In this document: piece after piece, positions 17,400-24,279 of the stretch
How the letters are laid out: each line of letters opens with the position of its first letter
Numbering within the stretch: position 1 is the first letter of the stretch
Assembly (NCBI GenBank): GCA_964454445.1
Contig: CAYVTD010000045.1
Span: forward strand, 1 to 24,279
Source of the DNA: CAYVTD01 sp964454445
GTDB taxonomy: Bacteria > Bacteroidota > Ignavibacteria > Kapaibacteriales > UBA2268
Direction: 5' to 3'
DNA length: 24,279 nucleotides
The notes under the pieces: model-generated
Told to the model about the DNA's origin: nothing
Seen by the model: the letters and a program-made list of their open reading frames with translations, nothing else
Database searches by the model: none
Position numbers and translations under genes: made by a program

Positions 17400-17432
17400 C
17401 CCTCAATCTAACTTCTAAAGGAAGATTGAGGG
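17400..17432. terminator. Hairpin between the ytxH-like and ytxG-like genes
   Basis: A perfect 10-bp inverted repeat, CCCTCAATCT (17400-17409) with AGATTGAGGG (17423-17432), encloses a 13-base loop; a CTTC/GAAG pairing can replace its inner part. On the plus strand the tail is AAATAAGTTTATTT, not a T-run. On the minus strand the stem is followed by seven Ts (17399-17393). It may act as a weak terminator or RNA-stabilising 3' end for the ytxH-like gene, or stop antisense transcription. Confidence 0.6.
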
Positions 17433-17485
17433 AAATAAGTTTATTTAAGACCACATTGGTTTAAAACATAATTTAAAAGATAAAA

Positions 17486-17941
17486 ATGGATTTAAACATT
17501 GTTTTTAAAATCACTGCCATAGTGGCTATGGCTTCAATGATTGTTCTTGCGTTTTATGCTATCGTATCGTTGAAAAGCATAACTAGTGCTATGAAACACA
17601 CTGCTCAAGAATTTGAGGCATTTAGAAAAGATTTATCGAAAAAAGCAGAATTAATGCAGAACGATTTGACAGATATAAAAAATAGCTTGATAGCATCTTC
17701 TGAGCATTTCAACTCCTCAGCCGACGAGATAAAGCTAACAGCCATCAAATTTCGGGACACCTCAGAGCGATTTGATGTCAGTATCGATCGCTTGGGAAAT
17801 ATCTTTTCACCTATTGAATTGCTTGTCAAGGACGTTTATCTCAAAATAGCACCCCCTATTAAAAGTGCCACAGGCTTTGTTTCTGCCGCATCAAAAGCTG
17901 TTTCTGTTTTTTCTGACGTGCTATTGAGAAAAAAGAAGTAG
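17486..17941 (+). CDS. YtxG/DUF948-like membrane protein
   Basis: A 151-residue protein with one N-terminal membrane helix (about 5-30, IVFKITAIVAMASMIVLAFYAIVSL) and a long helical region (31-115) of the type SxxFxxxxDEI, typical of DUF948 proteins (Bacillus YtxG). A hydrophobic stretch near 118-145 (PPIKSATGFVSAASKAVSVFSDVLL) and a basic KKK end follow. The predicted arrangement is a membrane anchor with a cytoplasmic or periplasmic coiled coil. It lies 113 bases after the YtxH-like gene, the usual partner. Function unknown. A stem-loop with a T-rich tail ends the gene. Confidence 0.78.
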   Translation: MDLNIVFKITAIVAMASMIVLAFYAIVSLKSITSAMKHTAQEFEAFRKDLSKKAELMQNDLTDIKNSLIASSEHFNSSADEIKLTAIKFRDTSERFDVSIDRLGNIFSPIELLVKDVYLKIAPPIKSATGFVSAASKAVSVFSDVLLRKKK

Positions 17942-17995
17942 TTCCTCTTGTTTTTCTCCTTTTGAATAAGAGCATTTGCTCTGTATGTGCAGGTG

Positions 17996-18026
17996 CTAGT
18001 TTACTTAAAACTAGTTATTTTTATTG
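17996..18026 (+). terminator. Intrinsic terminator after the ytxG-like gene
   Basis: CTAGTTT (17996-18002) pairs with AAACTAG (18008-18014) across a 5-base loop, with a possible outer G-U pair, followed by TTATTTTTATT. It is 55 bases after the ytxG-like stop and separates this gene from the convergent histidine kinase. Confidence 0.65.
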
Positions 18027-18041
18027 ATTATTAAAAAAAGT

Positions 18042-21000
18042 TTAAGTTGCTAATGGCAAAGTAAAATAAAAGATACTTCCTTTTCCAAGTTCGCTTTCCA
18101 CCCATATCTTCCCTTCTTGTTTATCAACAAATTCTTTGCTGAGTATCAGTCCAAGCCCGGTGCCTTTTTCGTTGGCTGTTCCTACAGTTGTTACATCCTG
18201 GTCAATTCGGAAAAGTCCATCTTTTATTCTTTGCGAGATACCTACGCCATAATCTTTGACAAAAAGAGTTATCATTGGATTATCGCTCGAGTTTATTATT
18301 TCGGATTTAATTGAATCAGTTTCAAATAAAACACCGATTTCAATCTTGCCAGCTAAATGTGAATACTTGATAGCGTTAGTTAATAAATTACCTAATATAG
18401 TGTTAATAAAGAAAGGGTCATAATTAGCAATGATATCTTTAGGCACATTCTGGATGATTGTAATCTTTTTATTGTCTGACAATGTTTTTACAGAATTAAT
18501 ACACTTATCAACGTCGCAAAATAAAACTCGAGTTTCAGGAGAAAAATCAATACGATTTGTTTGCACTCTTGCCCAATATAACAAATTCTCTAACAAATCA
18601 TAAGCGCTTTCAGATGCTTTGTAAAGAGTTTCTATCATTTTGGTAACTTCTTCGCTCGTCATCCGGGAATAATATAGTTTAAAAGTCTCTAGGATATTCT
18701 TAATTGAACCAATAGGATTTCTTAGATTGTGAGCTATTATCGAGAAAAACTTGTCTTTTGTGTTGTTGGCAGTTATCAATTCTTGTCCAGAAATTGCTAA
18801 TTTTTCGTTTAATTCCAAAAGTTTTACGGCTTCACTTGCCATGCTTTCATTAAGAGCCTTTAGCTCGATGTTGGATATCTCTATTGTCGCAATGGCATCG
18901 TTCAGTTCAGCAGTTCTTTCAACAACCTTCCTTTCAAGCTCTTCGTTCAATTTCTTTATTTTTTGTTCAGCTTTCTTTCTTTCAGATATATCGCGTACAA
19001 TAGCTTGCAGAAAAGTGTCGTTATGCAATTCCACTTTGTTTAAACTGACCTCTGCATCGAAAAGCGTGCCGTCAAAACATTTGTGGACCCACTCAAAAAC
19101 TTGTGGTTTTCCTTGCAAAGCCAAATCGATTTTTTCTAAAGCGGCTTCTGTGGATTTCCTCCCATCAGGTTGATGCTCTGGAGAAAACACATAAGGTGAA
19201 TGATCCAAAATATCCTTTTTCTCGCACTTGAATAAACTAAGTGTTTTATCGTTGCAACTTAAAAAGATATCGTCTTTCATCAAAAATATGCTATCGTTTG
19301 ACGTTTCAAATAGAAGACGATAGCGTTCTTCATTCTCACGAAGAGCTATTTCTGATTGTTTTGACTTGGTTATATCAACCCCAAAACCAACGAAGAAATC
19401 TTTCTTGTTGTCAAGCGCTGCAACTTGTCCATGCCATTGTACGAGAAATTCCTTGCCTGATTTGCTAATAATACGGTTCTCATTTATAGTGGATTCCTTA
19501 TCATTAATTATCTTTTGAAACACTTTATTAAGAGATTCATGGTCAGCTTCCGGCACAAATGTATTGACATAATCCTTGTCAATTACCTCTTTGTCTGTAT
19601 ATTCTAAGGCTTCGAGCAAAGACCTGTTCATCATCAAGGTCTTTCCTTCGAAATTGATAGCTACAATAAATACCGGCGAAGTATCCAAAAGCAAACGGTT
19701 AAATTCCTGTTCCTGCTGGATTACTCTTTTGCTTTCTAGCAATAGTTGTTCAGTCTTTTTTCGCTTAGTTATATCACGAACAACATAAACCATACCTATT
19801 GGGTTATCGTTTTCATCGCGTAAAACGTCGCCATTTACCTCAGAATCAATAATTGTCCCATCATTAAGAAGAAGCTGATATTCTTTAACACCAAGTGGAT
19901 TTTCGAACATTAGTTTTGTGTTTTCCACGGCACGTTCAATATCCTTTTCTACGATGAACGATAACATATTCTTGCCGAGAATGTTCTCATTTAGCAGATA
20001 TGGCATTGAAGAGAAATAAGATTCATTAACAAAAGTAATATTGCCATCTATATCTGTCTGAATTATTAAATCCGGCACAGAATAAATAAGCTTTCTGTGT
20101 AACTCTTCCTTTTCTTTAAGCAGTTTTTCCATTTGTTTCAATTCAGTTACGTCTTCAGACATAACTGCAAAACAAAAGCCTTTGTGAGTCTTTATTGGAA
20201 ATACTAACTGTCTGTTTATACATTTAGTACCATCTTTTTTAAAATACATCATTTCTTTAAAGCCGTCGAATGGTGATTTTCCAGTTTTCAGACCCTCAAG
20301 TAAATCTCTTTTTGCATTTTCTCTTAACTCTTCATTGAATTTATTATCCGCGGGTGCTAATAACAATAAAATATCCCATAATGGCTTGCCGTTAGCTTCG
20401 TCTTTGCTTATACCGCTCATTCTTTCTGATGCTGGGTTCCATTCGACGATATTCCCATTCTCGTCTGTCATAGAAACAGCCATCAATGAATAATCAAGGA
20501 AAGCCCGCAGTGATTCTTCGCTTTTTTGTAGGGCTTGTCTCGATAGTTCGCGTTCAGTAATATCTTCTACTGTGCCTTCGAAGTAATTCATTGTTCCATC
20601 TTCGTTTTTATATGCTTTAGCATTTTCGCAAACATAGATGGTTTTCCCATCTCGACGTCTCCACCGAAAAATGGCATTTTCCAACATGCCTTCTTTTTCA
20701 AGAAGCTCTAGATAATGTTTCCGATTGATAAACTCGGCATATTCCTCATCTTCAAGGTCAATTGCCGAGGATAGCTCTTCAAATGAATCATAACCTAGCA
20801 TCTTGACAATAGCAGGGTTAGCCATTAAAATCTTGCCTTCGGGATTGGTTCGATATATGCCGATTGAAGTATTCTCATATATACTGCGGTAACGCTCCTC
20901 ACTATCTTTTAGCGCTAATTCAGAAGTCTTTCTATCGGTTATATCACGCATCAACAACTGGTACGAACCATCGGGCAGCTTTTGAGTACTAACCTCATTA

Positions 21001-21434
21001 TCTAATAGATTACCTGCTATTGCTTCGAGCCAAACCCATTCATTGTCAGCCTTTTTTAGGCGGAATGTAGAAGGTATGCCTTCATTTGTCTTTTCATTAA
21101 CTTTTTGTAACTCATTTCTTAGTAATTCTAAATCATCTTGATGGATTAGTGTAAAAGGTGTTTTTCCAATGAAATAGTCTTTTTCATAACCAAGTATTCT
21201 ATGTATTGATGGAGATTCGAAAAGAATCAATCCTGATTTGTCTATAATAAAAATCATATCATCGATGCTCTGAATGATTGCCATAAGACGATTTTGCTTT
21301 TCTAAAGTCTCTTTTTCTGTTACTTCACTTGAAATGTTCGATTCTTTCAAGGAGTTTCTAAGAGCTCTGTTCTCACTCTTAAGCTCATTCAATTCAGCCA
21401 GTAATTCTTCTCTGCTTTTTTCTTTTCTATTCAT
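18042..21434 (-). CDS. Soluble multi-PAS sensor histidine kinase
   Basis: An 1130-residue kinase with no membrane segment or signal peptide, so a cytoplasmic sensor. After a coiled coil (3-48) come six PAS domains at about 48-168, 178-297, 304-435, 442-562, 575-695 and 700-821, most ending in the PAC signature (RDITDRK, EDITERE, RDITKRK, VDITKSK, RDISERK). A coiled coil (822-890) leads to HisKA with phosphoacceptor His902 in AHNLRNP. The HATPase domain shows the N-box NLLTNAIKYS (1017-1026), KDYGVGIS (1060-1067) and GTGLGL (1091-1096), so ATP binding is intact. In the H-box the usual acidic residue after His is Asn, a variant also known in Bacteroidota kinases. No response regulator is encoded nearby, so the partner is elsewhere. 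The upstream region holds two TAnnTTTG-like elements. Signal unknown. Confidence 0.95.
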   Translation of the reverse strand: MNRKEKSREELLAELNELKSENRALRNSLKESNISSEVTEKETLEKQNRLMAIIQSIDDMIFIIDKSGLILFESPSIHRILGYEKDYFIGKTPFTLIHQDDLELLRNELQKVNEKTNEGIPSTFRLKKADNEWVWLEAIAGNLLDNEVSTQKLPDGSYQLLMRDITDRKTSELALKDSEERYRSIYENTSIGIYRTNPEGKILMANPAIVKMLGYDSFEELSSAIDLEDEEYAEFINRKHYLELLEKEGMLENAIFRWRRRDGKTIYVCENAKAYKNEDGTMNYFEGTVEDITERELSRQALQKSEESLRAFLDYSLMAVSMTDENGNIVEWNPASERMSGISKDEANGKPLWDILLLLAPADNKFNEELRENAKRDLLEGLKTGKSPFDGFKEMMYFKKDGTKCINRQLVFPIKTHKGFCFAVMSEDVTELKQMEKLLKEKEELHRKLIYSVPDLIIQTDIDGNITFVNESYFSSMPYLLNENILGKNMLSFIVEKDIERAVENTKLMFENPLGVKEYQLLLNDGTIIDSEVNGDVLRDENDNPIGMVYVVRDITKRKKTEQLLLESKRVIQQEQEFNRLLLDTSPVFIVAINFEGKTLMMNRSLLEALEYTDKEVIDKDYVNTFVPEADHESLNKVFQKIINDKESTINENRIISKSGKEFLVQWHGQVAALDNKKDFFVGFGVDITKSKQSEIALRENEERYRLLFETSNDSIFLMKDDIFLSCNDKTLSLFKCEKKDILDHSPYVFSPEHQPDGRKSTEAALEKIDLALQGKPQVFEWVHKCFDGTLFDAEVSLNKVELHNDTFLQAIVRDISERKKAEQKIKKLNEELERKVVERTAELNDAIATIEISNIELKALNESMASEAVKLLELNEKLAISGQELITANNTKDKFFSIIAHNLRNPIGSIKNILETFKLYYSRMTSEEVTKMIETLYKASESAYDLLENLLYWARVQTNRIDFSPETRVLFCDVDKCINSVKTLSDNKKITIIQNVPKDIIANYDPFFINTILGNLLTNAIKYSHLAGKIEIGVLFETDSIKSEIINSSDNPMITLFVKDYGVGISQRIKDGLFRIDQDVTTVGTANEKGTGLGLILSKEFVDKQEGKIWVESELGKGSIFYFTLPLAT

Positions 21435-21501
21435 TTTTTTATTGTTTTCTCTAATTATTTACAAAGACATTAAAAAACAGATTTCATAAAACTAAAGTAA
21501 T

Positions 21502-21549
21502 CAAAAATAACAATTTTTTTTATTTTTCCATTATTTTTCCTCAAAGATA
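21502..21549 (-). promoter_or_regulatory. Possible -7 elements upstream of the histidine kinase gene
   Basis: Two exact TAnnTTTG matches on the minus strand, TATTTTTG (21509-21502) and TATCTTTG (21549-21542), lie 68 and 108 bases before the kinase ATG. Neither has a TTG at the standard spacing. The 292-base gap 21435-21726 holds these and the rsmE promoter; I see no gene in it. Confidence 0.25.
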
Positions 21550-21646
21550 GTAAATACTTTCTAATTATTTGTTCTTTACAATTTCAAACATAAAAAGTTT
21601 AGAGAAAAATTAAAATATTGATTTTTTGGATATAGATAACAAAATA

Positions 21647-21677
21647 TTGTATGTTATTAAATATCTGTTTATATTTG
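21647..21677 (+). promoter_or_regulatory. Predicted Bacteroidetes-type promoter of rsmE
   Basis: TTG at 21647-21649, a 20-base spacer, then TATATTTG at 21670-21677: an exact match to the TTG-N(19-21)-TAnnTTTG pattern. The start would be near 21684, giving a leader of about 43 bases with AAGG upstream of the rsmE ATG. Confidence 0.6.
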
Positions 21678-21726
21678 CAAACGAGAACTTTAACCCAGCT
21701 TTTTTCTTTTGTAAGGTAAGTAGAAT

Positions 21727-22422
21727 ATGGATTGTGTATATGCCCCGAAACTATCAACGGATTTTAAAGAAATATCAATTCAAGGCGATGAGTCAAAGCA
21801 TTTAAAGGCATTGCGACTTGACGAAGGGGCATCTTTGCTTGTTACAAATGGCAGTGGCTTGACAGCTTTTACATCTATTAAAAAAAAGTCAAAAGATTTT
21901 TATCTTTTAGAAATTGAACGGTTTGAAAGTAGTTACTGCGAAGTAGAAAAGGTCGTAACACTTGCTATGCCAATTTTAGATAACCGCGATCGCTTTGAAT
22001 TTGCTCTCGAGAAAGCTGTTGAATTAGGAATAAAACATTTTATTCCCTTTTACAGTCAGTTCTGCCAAAGGAAAACAATCAACCATCAGCGCTTAGAAAA
22101 AAAAGCGATTGCTGCTATGAAACAAAGCAATCGCTCAATTCTGCCGATAATAGATAAACCGAAATCATTACGAAAGCTAAGCGAGACTTTTTCAAGCTAT
22201 AAAACAGTATTATTAGCAGATTTCGATGCTTATAATGTTTTTAATTTAAAAATCGAATTTCCAGCTTTATGTATAGTTGGTCCAGAAGGAGGCTTCACAA
22301 CTGAAGAACTGTCTTTCTTGAAATCAATGTCAAATGTACACACTTTTTTCCTTGGAAATTCTATTTTAAGATCGGAAACAGCTTCAATAGCATTATTGTC
22401 TCTGGTATTTTTTAATGAATGA
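21727..22422 (+). CDS. rsmE: 16S rRNA (uracil(1498)-N3)-methyltransferase RsmE
   Basis: A 231-residue SPOUT methyltransferase that makes m3U1498 in 16S rRNA, near the decoding site. Residues 1-70 form the PUA-like RNA-binding domain (GDESKHLKALRLDEG). The catalytic domain shows EKAVELGIKHFIPFYS (95-110), KQSNRSILP (132-140), the SAM-site motif IVGPEGGFTTEE (183-194) and LGNSILRSETASIALL (209-224), which forms the knot. Length is slightly below the usual 240-250 residues, without visible loss of a motif. A good promoter lies just upstream. Confidence 0.95.
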   Translation: MDCVYAPKLSTDFKEISIQGDESKHLKALRLDEGASLLVTNGSGLTAFTSIKKKSKDFYLLEIERFESSYCEVEKVVTLAMPILDNRDRFEFALEKAVELGIKHFIPFYSQFCQRKTINHQRLEKKAIAAMKQSNRSILPIIDKPKSLRKLSETFSSYKTVLLADFDAYNVFNLKIEFPALCIVGPEGGFTTEELSFLKSMSNVHTFFLGNSILRSETASIALLSLVFFNE

Positions 22423-22527
22423 TTAATCAAAACAATTTTTGGAACAATATTTGCATTTAATAATATAAGTATATTTTCAATTAATTATAGTTCTTGCAGT
22501 ATTGAATAATTTTGAAAGGCGTAATAA

Positions 22528-22878
22528 ATGGATCTAGAATGGATAAAATGTGTCGGAAATGAATGGTGTCAATTAAATCGACTTGATTTAACCCATAGAA
22601 ACATTAAAGGTTTAGATGGAGTTTATATTCTTTGGCATGGCAAGGATGAACGAGTTATTCTTAAGGTAGGTTCGGGCAAAATTGCACAATTACTCGTTGA
22701 GAATGTTGATGATATTGCTGTCCAAGCATTCGAGAAATATGTACTATATGTTACTTGGGCATCTGCCCCTTTATTGAAACGAAAAGGAATAGAAGCTTTT
22801 CTGTTTAATACCCTTTCACCAAAAATCAAAGAAGAAGCTCCAAAAGCAAAGCCTATTACCGTCAATCTTCCTTGGTAA
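22528..22878 (+). CDS. Small GIY-YIG-like protein, apparently degenerate
   Basis: A 116-residue protein that I do not recognise with certainty. The pattern GVYIL (31-35), LKVGSGKIAQLL (45-56), LYVTWA (73-78) and GIEAFLFNTLSPKI (87-100) follows the order of a GIY-YIG nuclease fold: GIY strand, YIG strand with helix, central strand, and a Glu-bearing helix ending near a Pro. Glu89 could be the metal-binding Glu, but the Tyr of YIG is replaced by Lys46-Val47-Gly48, and the usual Arg in the next helix is absent, so nuclease activity is doubtful. It lies 105 bases after rsmE. Assignment rests on pattern only. Confidence 0.6.
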   Translation: MDLEWIKCVGNEWCQLNRLDLTHRNIKGLDGVYILWHGKDERVILKVGSGKIAQLLVENVDDIAVQAFEKYVLYVTWASAPLLKRKGIEAFLFNTLSPKIKEEAPKAKPITVNLPW

Positions 22879-22897
22879 CTAATTCATTATAAATAAA

Positions 22898-23503
22898 CTA
22901 GAATACTTGCCCAATAAAATAAGGAATAACCTCCGGAAATAGTATTATTGTTATTATTACACCTGCCAAAGCGCCCCAGAAATGTGCCTCATGATTAATA
23001 AAATCTTGTGATTTCTTAGCCGCCCAGATACAATACAAAAGATATAAGACAGCAAATATTGGTGCCGGTAAACATATTACATAATATAGACAGATTCTTT
23101 CTGTGGGAACGAAAAGAATTGTCGAAAAAATAGCCCCTGAAACAGCCCCCGATGCCCCTAAAGAACGATATTCGTAATTATCTCTATTCTTAATTATTGT
23201 GGAAATACTGCTTAAAGCCATACTTCCAAAATAGATAATAATGAAGTTTATCGAACCGACAAATCTTTCGAGTGTAAATGCAAAAAAATAAAAAGTTAGC
23301 ATATTAAATATCAAATGCATCCAATCACCATGCAATAGCCCTGAAGTAATAAGCGTAAACCATCGGCGTTGTCTGACAAAACTGTATGGGTGGAGAATCC
23401 ATTTCCGGAATAGTGTTTGATCGCGGTAAAATGCCCATAAACTTGCTCCTATTGTTATTACAAGGATTAATATACTGGCTGGTGAAGCAATGGAGTCATT
23501 CAT
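22898..23503 (-). CDS. Rhomboid-family intramembrane serine protease
   Basis: A 201-residue membrane protein of the core rhomboid type with six predicted helices (about 9-26, 48-90, 91-105, 114-132, 136-160, 173-198). The catalytic pair is present: Ser118 in GASGAVSG (116-123) and His174 in HEAHFWGALAG. The supporting motif H58-x4-H63-x3-N67 (LLHGDWMHLIFN) forms the oxyanion region. Rhomboids cut membrane proteins within or near their transmembrane segments; substrates cannot be predicted. It lies 8 bases after the nuoG stop, so it is probably cotranscribed with it, and it is convergent with the GIY-YIG-like gene at 22878. Confidence 0.94.
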   Translation of the reverse strand: MNDSIASPASILILVITIGASLWAFYRDQTLFRKWILHPYSFVRQRRWFTLITSGLLHGDWMHLIFNMLTFYFFAFTLERFVGSINFIIIYFGSMALSSISTIIKNRDNYEYRSLGASGAVSGAIFSTILFVPTERICLYYVICLPAPIFAVLYLLYCIWAAKKSQDFINHEAHFWGALAGVIITIILFPEVIPYFIGQVF

Positions 23504-23511
23504 AAAAAAAA

Positions 23512-24207
23512 TTATCCTTGCGCTTTCAATGTGCGCGATACATATTGGATTATTACCGGATCAGGATTGTCGCCTTTTCCAAGGACTACACCGAGTCGCT
23601 CATCTAATAAATCATAAGTCATCGACTTAAAAGAATCAATTCTCTTGGACATCTCAGCAAAAACATCTTTTGACTGTTTGTAATTCCATTTTGCCCCCAT
23701 AGCCTCGGCTATACCTTCGAGTATTTTCCAACTTTGGCGGCAGTTGCGAAGTTCGTGGCTGGTCCATCTATCGTTGGCAGAACCGAATTTGTCGAGTCGG
23801 CTCATTTTCATTCCCATAAATCGGACATTCTCTTTTGTAACAAGAGCAGGACCGAAATGTTGCACACGATTGTCCTTGTTGATGTAACATCCTTCGATTT
23901 CGGCATAAGTAGAAGCAGGCAAAGCTATATCAGCTTTTAGAGCGAGATCGGTTTTGTTATAAGTATGTATAATAAAAAGTTGCAATTTATCAATGGCTTT
24001 TTCAAGTTCGGGATACTCATTGAAATCATCTTCCAGCAGGTAAAGAGCTTTGATTTTTCCAGAGAGTATTGCTTCGGCAAGAGTGTCTTTATTTATTGCA
24101 TCTTCGCCCGGTTTTATCCCAACTTCCAAAGCTCCTGCAGCATTAGGTGCCCTGTCGGCAACACCTAGGAAATTATCTTCAAAAGATTTATTAATGTGCG
24201 TAAGACA
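23512..24207 (-). CDS. nuoG: NuoG (complex I subunit G) C-terminal portion, open after an in-frame TAG
   Basis: The frame from 24207 to the TAA at 23512 encodes the C-terminal part of the large NADH-quinone oxidoreductase iron-sulphur/molybdopterin-fold subunit. Matches to NuoG are LGVADRAPNAAGALEVG, then ADIALPASTYAEIEGCYINKD with RVQ following (the ADVVLP...EGTFVN.EGRVQ motif), then WKILEGIAEAMG. No ATG is found; a TTG at 24129 is the only convenient start, and it sits inside the homologous region, so the gene was once longer. Immediately upstream in the same frame is a TAG (24210-24208), and beyond it more NuoG-like sequence. About 150-200 residues of the molybdopterin-binding domain expected between the two parts are missing. 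It is followed by a rhomboid gene instead of nuoH. Either a real pseudogene or an assembly artefact. Confidence 0.7.
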   Translation of the reverse strand, partial: CLTHINKSFEDNFLGVADRAPNAAGALEVGIKPGEDAINKDTLAEAILSGKIKALYLLEDDFNEYPELEKAIDKLQLFIIHTYNKTDLALKADIALPASTYAEIEGCYINKDNRVQHFGPALVTKENVRFMGMKMSRLDKFGSANDRWTSHELRNCRQSWKILEGIAEAMGAKWNYKQSKDVFAEMSKRIDSFKSMTYDLLDERLGVVLGKGDNPDPVIIQYVSRTLKAQG

Positions 24208-24279
24208 CTAAATATTTTTTGTTTTTAAAACCTCTGAAGCAAAGCGTTTCAAAACATAATTACATTCAGTTGATGCCTT
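24208..24279 (-). pseudogene. nuoG: NuoG upstream fragment ending at an in-frame TAG (partial, beyond window)
   Basis: In the same frame as the next segment, 24279-24211 reads KASTECNYVLKRFASEVLKTKNI and then TAG. This matches the NuoG/formate dehydrogenase-type segment (tNEenYllqKfaR.vlgTnNID) that begins the molybdopterin domain. The Asp-containing continuation is missing. The other two frames are closed by stops here, so a simple frameshift does not explain it. The rest of nuoG lies beyond the right edge. Confidence 0.6.

Noticed and set aside
22507..22514. TAATTTTG as a promoter for the GIY-YIG-like gene
   Set aside because: It lies about 13 bases before the ATG and has no TTG at the right spacing.
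24208..24210. TAG in nuoG as a recoded sense codon
   Set aside because: TAG ends the ytxG-like gene normally (17939-17941), and the domain on either side is also missing, so recoding alone cannot restore NuoG.

Overview
The window is AT-rich DNA (roughly one third G+C by eye), densely packed with genes that are mostly on the minus strand. It looks like chromosome of a Gram-negative member of the Bacteroidota/Ignavibacteriota/Kapaibacteriota group. Evidence for this: a DUF4835/PorD-type protein tied to the type IX secretion system, an outer-membrane OmpA-family protein, KdsC (Kdo for LPS), several upstream regions with the Bacteroidetes-type promoter pattern TTG-N~20-TAnnTTTG, weak Shine-Dalgarno sequences, and a TPR-CHAT protein of a kind common in these lineages. 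There are no tRNA or rRNA genes, insertion sequences or CRISPR arrays that I can see. Genus-level placement is not possible from sequence reading alone.

Layout. (1) 1-1795(-): a large OmpA-family protein running off the left edge, with a beta-barrel, a Pro-rich linker, one full OmpA domain and the start of a second. (2) 1996-2580(-): an alkyladenine DNA glycosylase. (3) 2737-3651(+): a PorD-like exported protein, convergent with (4) plsY-gpsA (5346-3656, -), the two steps that make glycerol-3-phosphate and load its first acyl chain, behind a recognisable promoter. (5) 13419-5458(-): one long co-directional block, pgk-like paralogue, pgk, gap, thpR, TPR-CHAT protein, TrmH-type RNA methyltransferase. 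It couples lower glycolysis with two RNA enzymes and an exported caspase-like protein, and starts just after a strong intrinsic terminator. (6) 16256-13720(-): prmA, a Ppx/GppA phosphatase and an unknown lipoprotein, ending at that terminator. (7) 16331-17941(+): kdsC, a YtxH-like and a YtxG/DUF948-like membrane protein. (8) 21434-18042(-): a soluble histidine kinase with six PAS domains and no response regulator nearby. (9) 21727-22878(+): rsmE behind a good promoter, and a small GIY-YIG-like protein. (10) 24279-22898(-): a broken nuoG followed by a rhomboid protease.

Most of the window is housekeeping: central carbon metabolism, phospholipid and LPS synthesis, ribosome and RNA modification, and the cell envelope. 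I do not see a clearly new defence or mobile system. The points most worth following are the tandem diverged phosphoglycerate kinases, each altered at different catalytic-site positions; the signal-peptide-bearing TPR-CHAT protein inside the glycolytic block; the nuoG reading frame with an in-frame TAG and a missing central domain; and the degenerate GIY-YIG-like protein.
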